Assembly: GCA_022559845.1 (NCBI GenBank)
Contig: CM040121.1
Span: 572,310,140-572,374,139 of the forward strand
DNA: 64,000 nucleotides
Source of the DNA: Amorphophallus konjac
Lineage: Eukaryota > Streptophyta > Magnoliopsida > Alismatales > Araceae
Direction of reading: 5' to 3'
The position numbers and the translations under genes were made by a program. Positions 56,141-64,000 of this stretch are shown here, piece after piece. The notes under the pieces are model-generated. The model was not told where the DNA came from. It saw only the letters and a program-made list of their open reading frames with translations, and ran no database searches. Numbering within the stretch: position 1 is the first letter of the stretch; every line of letters begins with the position of its first letter.

Positions 56141-56929
56141 TACAATCCTTAGCAAATGAACTAATCAAGTATAAATCTCACTTAGGTTACCACATCAGTC
56201 AATTAACAAAGAATATGAATAAACACTAGTCACATTTCAAGAACTATGCAGTCATTTTTCTTTAGCAATTAATCATCTTTTTTCTTATTTTCATGAATGT
56301 GGACAGTACCATACTTCATTAATCAACAAAAGTAAATTATACAAAGATATTCACCGAAAAAATATGAGATTTTTGCAAATAAAGTATTGTTATAAGTGAA
56401 TTTACAAAAACAATTATTCCTGAAAATGTATTATCAGACATACCAATGCATAAAATCAAATAGTGCATAAATGTCACGTAAAGTTATCTAAGCGTCATTT
56501 TTTTTTGCAAATGTTTGGAAAAAAAATGATATACCTACAAATAAAAATAGCATATTTGCACAATATGATTTTAAGGAATATGATTTTAAGCAATGGTATG
56601 CCTACTAATGTATTTTAAGAAGTAATTTTTTTACAAATTTATATTTAACAATAATTTATTTGCAAAAATATCAAAACATAAGCAGGTAAAAATAAGATGA
56701 TTGGAGAGACACTTGCACGTGGCTATCCAAATGAAACATGGAAGGCTCACCTGAGACCTCCCACAGCCGAATGATCTTGCCTGTAGAAATAAATAAAATC
56801 CATCAGCAACGTATAAACAGAATACATGTGCGTATATATACATTTACACACATATATGAAATCAGAGAGAGACAGACATAGAGAGGGATCAGAGAGCGAG
56901 AGCAAGAGAGAGAGACATCAGAAAGACAG

Positions 56930-57201
56930 AGAGAGTAGTGCCGGAGGGGGGTTCCCCCTCCGGCGCCGGCACCCCCACCCAGCGGGTAAGGTGTAAAAGG
57001 AGAGAGAGTGGGTGCCGGATGCGGGTTCCCGTTCAGACGCCGGCACCCCCACCTAGCGGGTGAGATAGGGCTGAGAGAGAGGGTGCCCGACCCCGCCCAG
57101 CGGGTTGGGTGCGGCTGAGAAAGAGAAAGAGAGAGAATGGGTGCCGGAGGGGGGGTTTCCCCCTCCGGCGCTGGCATCGCCACCCAGCGGGTGGGGTGCG
57201 C

Positions 57202-57232
<31 letters not shown>

Positions 57233-57235
57233 TCA
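56930..57235. repeat. GC-rich minisatellite with GA runs
   Basis: Four imperfect units of 70-100 bp combine a GAGAGA run with GTGCCGGAGG...CCGGCACCCCCACCCAGCGGGT. A (GA)n run follows at about 57206-57231. Long open frames across it are low-complexity artefacts. Confidence 0.7.
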
Positions 57236-59860
57236 AAGAAAGAAGGGACACCGCCGCTGCTTGCTACGGGATATCGGGAAAAGAGGAGAGCGGGGACGCC
57301 GCCGCTGCTCTCCCTGCTTGCAGTGGGAGAGACCTGGAGGAGACAAGGCGCCGGTGCACAGCCGCGCTGCTCGGAGGAGAAGGTGCCCCGCCGCGCTGCT
57401 TGCTCTGGGAGATCGGGGAGAGAGAGAGAGAGGGGGGGGGGGAAATCAGAAAGATGGATACTATTTCGGGTCATGGTCTGCTACGAATCCGAAAAGCATT
57501 AGGAATCGAATCGGGTTTACAGGTGTTAATGATCCATTGACACCGCCAATCATCAGATCCGCCCGGCCCAGACTTGAATGCCACGCTGTCCAGGAGGAAC
57601 ACCCAGCGCTGGGTATTCGCCAAAACGGCCCAGCCACGATCAAACGACCAGCCATCTTTGATTTTTTTTTTTTTTATCGTGAGACCCCACTTTTTTTTCT
57701 CTCATCATCAACTACCCTCCGTGAACCTAAGTACATACATGGAGTTCGAATTAATTTTTAACCGTTAGATCTCATGAGACTCAATCGGATGCTTTAAAAA
57801 AATATATAGCTTATTCTATTACCTGAGAACAGATTAACCATTCTCTCTCTCTCTCTCTCTCTCTCTCATGAGACATGCATGGTATGAAACTGGGGAACAT
57901 TTGTTAAAGAATGTGAAATGTGTACATTAATCTCTTCGTCTTTCAGCAATTAATTAGGATACGAGCGGTCATTCTTAATTTGTAGAAGTAAAACAATTAA
58001 TGGTACTGCTCAAAGATGTTCAGCAATATCCCTTCTACTCCTTAATTATTGATCGTGCATGACAAATTAATTAAGGTTGTCCCGGTGGATGAGCTGCTAA
58101 AATTAATATCTCTAGATATTTGAAGCAACAGCTAACTTCTCAACTGTTCTAAAATTCTTCATTCGACTGTTTTGCTGCGCTCTTTCAAGACCCATATACA
58201 TTGGGGGTTAGAGAGAGAGGGAGAGAGAGGAGGCCAGTACTGACAGTATCAATTGCCCCTGACTTCACCGAGTTCAAAATGCTAACCTCAGCATTCGATC
58301 TCCAGCAGTTGATCATGTTAGAGAATTTTCTTCAGACTCCTGGGTGTCTGATGGACCCAGAACTTTTTCTAACTATCAACCATCCATCAACCTAATTGGT
58401 CTTGTTTTGACACCTTCAACAATTGCATTTCACTGACAAGATTCATGGGTCGACGTACGACCATATACGTACAATCCCAACCAAGGAACGGAGAAAATTG
58501 AGGTATCTCTAGCTAGCAATCTTTTAGCACCTGGTAATTTGGTGGCGGATTAAACTTAGTATGGATTATAAGTGAGTCAACTTGGTCTACTTTTATCCCA
58601 ATTTGCCACGTGAGTTAACCCGGGTTAAGTCATTGGATTAATCCGATAGATAGAGGAGAGATTTGATAAACAAAAAAGTGAGTTAACTCGGGGGCTCTGT
58701 ACGTGAAATTACAAAAATAACCTTGAAATCTCTATACGAAGAGTGAGAGTGGGAATGAGAGAGAGAGACAATGGAGAGAGGGGGTGTGGCTAGCGGGTGA
58801 GGATAAGGGGGAGGGAGAGGTCGTGAGGCGGTGAGGGGGAGTGGGGTGGTGTTCGTACTCGGGAGGAGATCGAGGTGAGGCATACGGGGCAAGAGGGGGA
58901 GCTATGATTTATAACCTTATCGATCCCACCTCTAGAGGTGCATGGAATAGGATAATATACGTCAACTCTAATCCGATCTGATTTTATCCCGATCAGCCAA
59001 ATCTACCCTGCCAAAGCAAAAAGAGCTAATTAAGTTTGGGTTAAAAAATATGAGATACCCCGAGCCCGAAACAAAGCGGAGTTTAGTGAGAAATATGATG
59101 TGTATAACTATGTAACGTAACTAGGTAAAGAAATATGATGTGCATAACTCAAAAATATCCCAATTTAAAAATTAGAAACTGATAATAATGTAAACTTAAT
59201 ACTGTTTAAATATAGATATATCCTAAATTGCACTTGTTTTGGTAACTATTACCATACTTTCAACAACCCACAAACTAGATTCCTCGCGTCGACACTGGTA
59301 TGAGTAACCTTATAAAGGCGTGCTTATCATCTTGACCATGCATCCTGATTTAAAATACTAGGCCATATGATCTGTACCATGATAGTCTAAGAAGATAGTG
59401 ATGTCAGGCATAAGCTGAGAAGTAATGCCGGCTACTCGTATGTCCACCTCTATGGGGAGAGGTCAACCAGGGTGATATGTATCACCTCCATTGTGGAGGT
59501 GACATGCAAGGATAGATCCTTCCCCACCTGTAAGAACCTCCCCCCCACCCCCTCACCCCCACCCACACTCAGCAGTGGAAGAGAGAATTGGATGCCGCTA
59601 CCTTTTTCCCACCGTCTACCACAAGCACCTTAATTTCCTTGCTTCTCCTCCAGACTCTGTTATATAAAATGGTAGCTGGGGCATCGACATTTCTCACTAC
59701 ATCCATTCCAACATTTCCTTTGTGACGGCACGCAGGTACCGGCCCTTGCATGATTGCATTGCAGGTACCGGCCCTTTGCTCCCTGGACTGTGTAGCTCCC
59801 AGAGGGGGCCTTCACCTCTTCGAGGGCTACCTTCCATGGCTGCCCGGAGTGCCTCGGAAA
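57236..59860. other. Intergenic DNA
   Basis: It contains a (CT)n microsatellite at 57842-57867 and several purine-rich runs (58201-58235, 58740-58900). I see no gene. Confidence 0.5.
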
Positions 59861-59877
59861 CCCACGCATTCGCTCCC

Positions 59878-59918
59878 TCTTCTTCTTCTTCTTCTTTCTT
59901 CTTCTTCTTCTTCTTCTT
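59878..59918. repeat. (TTC)n microsatellite
   Basis: About thirteen TTC units with one imperfection, just left of the expansin-like pseudogene. Confidence 0.85.
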
Positions 59919-59960
59919 ATATTACGTAAGTTCTAAGCACGGTGGGTTCGGTTGGTGCAG

Positions 59961-61620
59961 ATGGGGCATGCCGCGGGTATGGTGAGTTCGGGAAGGTGAT
60001 GAACGGGGGAGACGCGGGGCGGTGGGAAAGCTCTACAGGGGGGGGGGGCAGCGGGTGCGGGGCGTGCTACCAAACCAGGTGCACGCACGCACCCGCAGCT
60101 GTGCAAGGAAGAGGGCGTCGGCATCGTGGTGACCGACCACGGCTACAGCGACGGCGCCGATTTCGTCCTAAGCGCCCAGGGGTTCCCCAAGCTGGCCCTG
60201 CCCAGCATGGCGGCCGCTGATGGCCTACGTCGAGCACCGCAGGCAGCGAAGCCCACACCAATGCAAGTCACCAGAATCTGAGTCCCACTGAAAAATGCCA
60301 TTGTATATATATTATCGCTATTAAGAAGAATATTCATGATAGTAAAAGGCATTTTTTCAAGTAAATAGAATCTTATAATCTAGGGCCCTCCGGAAACTAA
60401 TAGCTGTTTCTTAAAAGCGCCATATAATCAAGCAGCGCTGTGTACATCATGCGCGCAGTGTTTACAGGTGACCCTTTGGCTGCTAGAGTTTTCCTTTAAT
60501 TAGGAATTGGGATATTAATTATATATTTTTACGTTATACCTGTTCCTTTTGGCGCCGTTCATCCTGACGCATGGTACTTGTGTTTAAAACTTTTTAGAGG
60601 TCCTCGTCGCAAGTCATCGCCCCTTCCGGCCTTGCGATGGGGTGGAACTCAGCTCTGACGGGTAATGACATATGGGAGACGCCGACTTAATTTGTCGCCG
60701 AAGAGTTGGGGTTAATTAACGGACTTGGGCCAAGACCTTCTTCAAAACCCTAAGTGGGTCTTTCTAATTAGGTAGGCTTCCCTTGGTGATCCGCCCATTT
60801 TTTTAAGTTCGGTTGATCTCTTCATCATTTTGTGTTAAGTTCTCAGTCTGATCATGAAGCTTCCGCCATCCCCTTTACCCAAATTGGTTAATAAGCTGGG
60901 GCACTGGAGCTCAGTACCAGTTCATAGCAAGTTCATGACAAATCATGTATATTATACATAAAGCTGGAGTTCAGTCTTTTTATCACATCTAGCCGACCTC
61001 AATTATTTAACGGAACGAGCTTTTGACGACGATATATATATACATACATACATATGAGACCCTGCTTCTCCGTGAAACTTCCCCAGTACTTGAACCGACT
61101 CCAAAACGACGTTCATCTTGTGTTCTTCGTGCATGCAGAGGGTGCCGTGCCAGTAACCAGGGGGTACAACCTCATGGTCAAGATCAAGGAGCACGGCAAC
61201 TACGTACCCGCACTACCTAGCCGTCCTGTTCTTATACCAATTAGGAGGGCAGAAGGGCATAGTCTCCTTCGACGTCTGGCAGGTAATTAACTGCATGCAA
61301 GCAGCAGCAGCAGCCTCCTGCAGAAGCTCGTTAATCTATTTCATACGCGCGCATGTAGAATTAATGTAGATACATAACCTAATTGCCCGAGGCTGTTAAT
61401 TTTGTGGGTGCGCAGGAGGACGTACTACAAGGAGTGGAGGCCGATGCGGAGGCCGTAGGCGGGGTACGTGTTCGACGGGGAGAACCCCTCTCGCTGAGGC
61501 TCCGGGTGTGCGGGGAGGACGACGACGGCGGGCAGAGCAGGGTGGGTGCAGCTGAACAACGTCATCCCCGCCGACTGGAAGCCCCGGGTCGCCTACGACA
61601 CCGCCGCCGGGCTCTCCTGA
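59961..61620 (+). pseudogene. EXLB: Expansin-like B gene, broken
   Basis: Three exon-like blocks match expansin-like B wall proteins. Block 1 (59961 to about 60262) reads GACRGYGEFGKVMNGG and GSGCGACYQTRC, then in a shifted frame EGVGIVVTDHGYSDGADFVL. Block 2 (61139-61282) reads RVPCQ, a stop, then GYNLMVKIKEHGNY, a frameshift, and HYLAVLFLYQ..GGQKGI. Block 3 (61416-61620) holds KEWRPMRR and NNVIPADWKPRVAYDTAAGL before a TGA. The splice sites between blocks are kept (acceptors GCATGCAG and GTGCGCAG, donor CAG|GTAATT). At least three frameshifts and an in-frame stop make a working protein unlikely. The signal peptide exon is not evident; a TTC microsatellite occupies its expected place. GC content is much higher than in surrounding DNA, as in many monocot exons. 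Confidence 0.7.
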
Positions 61621-62885
61621 GTGTAGATCTCATAGACAGTTAATTAGGCATAATTTTATTCCATATATAGTAACTATCAAACAAACATCAATTAGAGAAA
61701 ACACAACAATTGTTCTCATATCCAGACTACCAATCAGGTGGTGATCAAACAGGTCGTGTGGAGTTCAAGATTATTTTCATCTAAAGTCATGCCACATTGA
61801 ATTATAGCAAAAATTAGATATTCATTTTCATGTGGCTGTTCAATTCCTTCTTTATTTCATTTTATTATCAAAATAATTACTCATTAATTTTGTCTAAACT
61901 TACATCATCAGTCCTATACTTTATATCTAAAGCATTCCATAGTTCCCAAGCTAAAGATGAAGTGCAACGGGGATCATATAATTTATCTACCAGGCAAGAT
62001 TATAAATTGTTAGAAATGTAAATGGCATCTTTTTACTTTCCATGGTCACATAACCTAGTCAGTTCATTTTTCATCTTCGAACGTAGAATTGTTTCTAATG
62101 AAGACAGGTGAGCCTACAATTGGATTGGGTTAATCCATAATCCAATTTGTCCGAAATTCTGGATCGGATTAGTGTCACTCTTGTTGGTTCGGTCATGGAT
62201 TAGTATCAAATTATATCCTCACTTATCCCTCTAAGATATAGTTTTTTTGAGAGCAGCGGTAAGAAAATCTAAAGCTCTGACCGACGCTCGTAAGATTTGA
62301 ACCCACAAACTCCCCGACGCAAAAGGGAGGAGTGAGCCACCAAGTTATAGGTTGGAGAGAAGTGAACCACCAAGATTAAATCTCTAGCTTCTAAAGCCAT
62401 AAATATCCACTTCCATCTACATTGTATAAATTAGCTTATCTAGCATTATCATGTGGGCAATGTAACGGTGTCTTTCTTGTTGCTTCATTTTTTGTCACTC
62501 TCAGTTAGACCAATCATGAAATCAGACAGGTGATGAGTAAAATGAGTTAAGTTTGACACTCCAATCATCTTTTTGATATAAAATTGAAACCATAAAATTA
62601 CTCTTATGATTTACATTTATATGAAGGCATTCTGAGTTTCTAATTGCAGACAGACTTCAACTTGTAAGCATATTTCGGATTGTGGACATTTCAAGACTGC
62701 ATTTGGAAAGACTTTTGGGGGTGGATTATGACCTTGGAATGCCTCCCCCCCCCCCCCCCAAAAAAAAAAAAAACCTTTCCAAATGTGTCATAGTTGTAAG
62801 GATCTGGGACTGAGTAACAAGAAACATAGTGAAATAAAATTTTTTGCCCCATCCATCGTTGTCCATTCTGATTTATGTTAATTTC
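61621..62885. other. Intergenic AT-rich DNA
   Basis: I see no gene. A C-run followed by an A-run occurs at about 62747-62773. Confidence 0.5.
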
Positions 62886-64000
62886 TTAGAAGTAGGGATT
62901 TAATTTTACCTTTGCGATATGCAAATCGCAGCGAAGTGGAAAGCAAACTCTCGTGGTTGTAGAGAATCGTGCAAGTGCCCAATCTCTAACGATATCCGTA
63001 TGGGTACGGATGACATAGTTCTCTCCACGTAGTACTTCACGGACGATCTCCTCAATGACACTCCGGTAGAGTCTCATAGTTTGAGACGTGAGAGAGAAGA
63101 GAGAGGAGAGGGTCACAAGATTTGGGAGGAGAGAGAGAAAGGGGGTGGCCCTACTGGAGGAACCATGGCTCCTTGGCCAAGGGTTCCCTCCATGCAACTA
63201 TTTGTAGAGTCTATTAGAATTTTCACAAAACCCTCACAAGTCTATAATTATATAAATATTCTCGCCGTCTGTAATCCTAAGGTGTGTGACTCTCTAGGCC
63301 TAATGTCAATTTGATTTTAGGTCCATTAAGCTTAAGAACTCATTTTTAATTTTACCATGTTAACTCTTAATACAGAATTCATTATTTAATTATCTCATTA
63401 CTTAAATAATTAATTCATCATCTTATGATGGATAATCAACTCTTGATTATTCTTTATTGGACTTTCATGAGACGATAAGCACCAAGTAATACTTCGTGAC
63501 CCTAGAAGACAAAAGGGTGTTAATAACACACTCTATGACCTTTCTGTCTATAATGTATGTACAGTTATATTCCTTCATTCATGTAATGTTGCCATAATTA
63601 AGGGTATGGTGATACTCTCAAACCCTTATATCCATTGTGGCCTAATGCATCCTGCACTCAAATGTCTCATTAGAAAACTTATTTTCCAATGAACCAAGCA
63701 ACCTTGGCCAGGGATTTCCTGAATACTGATCATATGGCATTCTCCCTCTATCTATATCAGAGTGAATGATCTATTATTGTCACTCAATTCCCTTCGCATG
63801 ATTTTCGCTATATTCAAAACTCGAGCTTCCGAGACTTATGATTAAAGTCACTCTATCCGAGATCAAAACATAGCAGTCATCATGTAAGGTATCCTTGATG
63901 ACTCACTTCCGATGACCAACTGTGCCATTGTGTATTAAGAATCTTCTGGTTGATAGTTAGATATAATTAACATCCAGATATTCTTAATCGAATCAGTTTA
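62886..64000 (-). mobile_element. Possible LTR or non-autonomous retroelement end
   Basis: The AT-rich stretch resembles long plant LTR non-coding sequence. The minus strand has a short open frame (EEIVREVLRGENYVIRTHTD) near 63070-62990. It is cut by the window end, and no terminal dinucleotides or duplications can be checked. Confidence 0.3.

Noticed and set aside
57105..57761. 218-codon open frame
   Set aside because: Made of GA runs and a GC-rich minisatellite; low complexity on both strands.

Overview
The window is nuclear DNA of a flowering plant. The signs are spliced genes with GT/AG introns, a plant-specific cytochrome c oxidase subunit (COX5C), an expansin-like B gene, and many plant-type transposable elements: Ty3/gypsy, hAT, RTE and L1 LINEs, and LTR elements carrying a plant mobile domain (PMD) gene. 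The GC-rich expansin-like copy weakly suggests a monocot; I cannot name a species.

Bases 1-11575 are nested mobile DNA. A minus-strand LTR element with a PMD gene (1-4539) sits in the 3' non-coding end of a Ty3/gypsy element (4540-8226), and the gypsy 3' LTR abuts a broken hAT transposase gene (8227-11575).

Bases 12060-49732 hold the last 12 exons (362 codons plus stop) of an SRS2/UvrD-like DNA helicase on the plus strand. The exons are intact and have canonical splice sites. Three introns are inflated by insertions. Intron 2 (21.3 kb) contains an L1 remnant, a PMD element, solo LTRs inserted on both strands, LTR-in-LTR nests and a hAT MITE. Intron 8 (6.4 kb) has two solo LTRs with perfect 5-bp target duplications, one of which holds a hAT MITE with two convergent tRNA-like modules. 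Intron 10 (6.0 kb) has a minus-strand solo LTR with an RTE LINE inside it. Only about 3% of this gene body is coding.

Bases 49733-64000 are ordinary intergenic DNA with COX5C (minus strand, 53339-53536), a decayed L1 reverse transcriptase, simple repeats, a broken expansin-like B gene (59961-61620) and LTR-like AT-rich sequence at the right edge.

The main discovery candidate is the LTR family that recurs throughout 1-46728. Nine copies share a core of about 110 bp near the start of the LTR, centred on an 18-nt palindrome. Its stem bases change in compensating pairs between copies, although the surrounding LTRs have diverged strongly. The same LTRs often carry two opposed TATA boxes flanking a GC-rich block. 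The only gene the family carries here is an intron-containing PMD gene; no gag or pol is visible.
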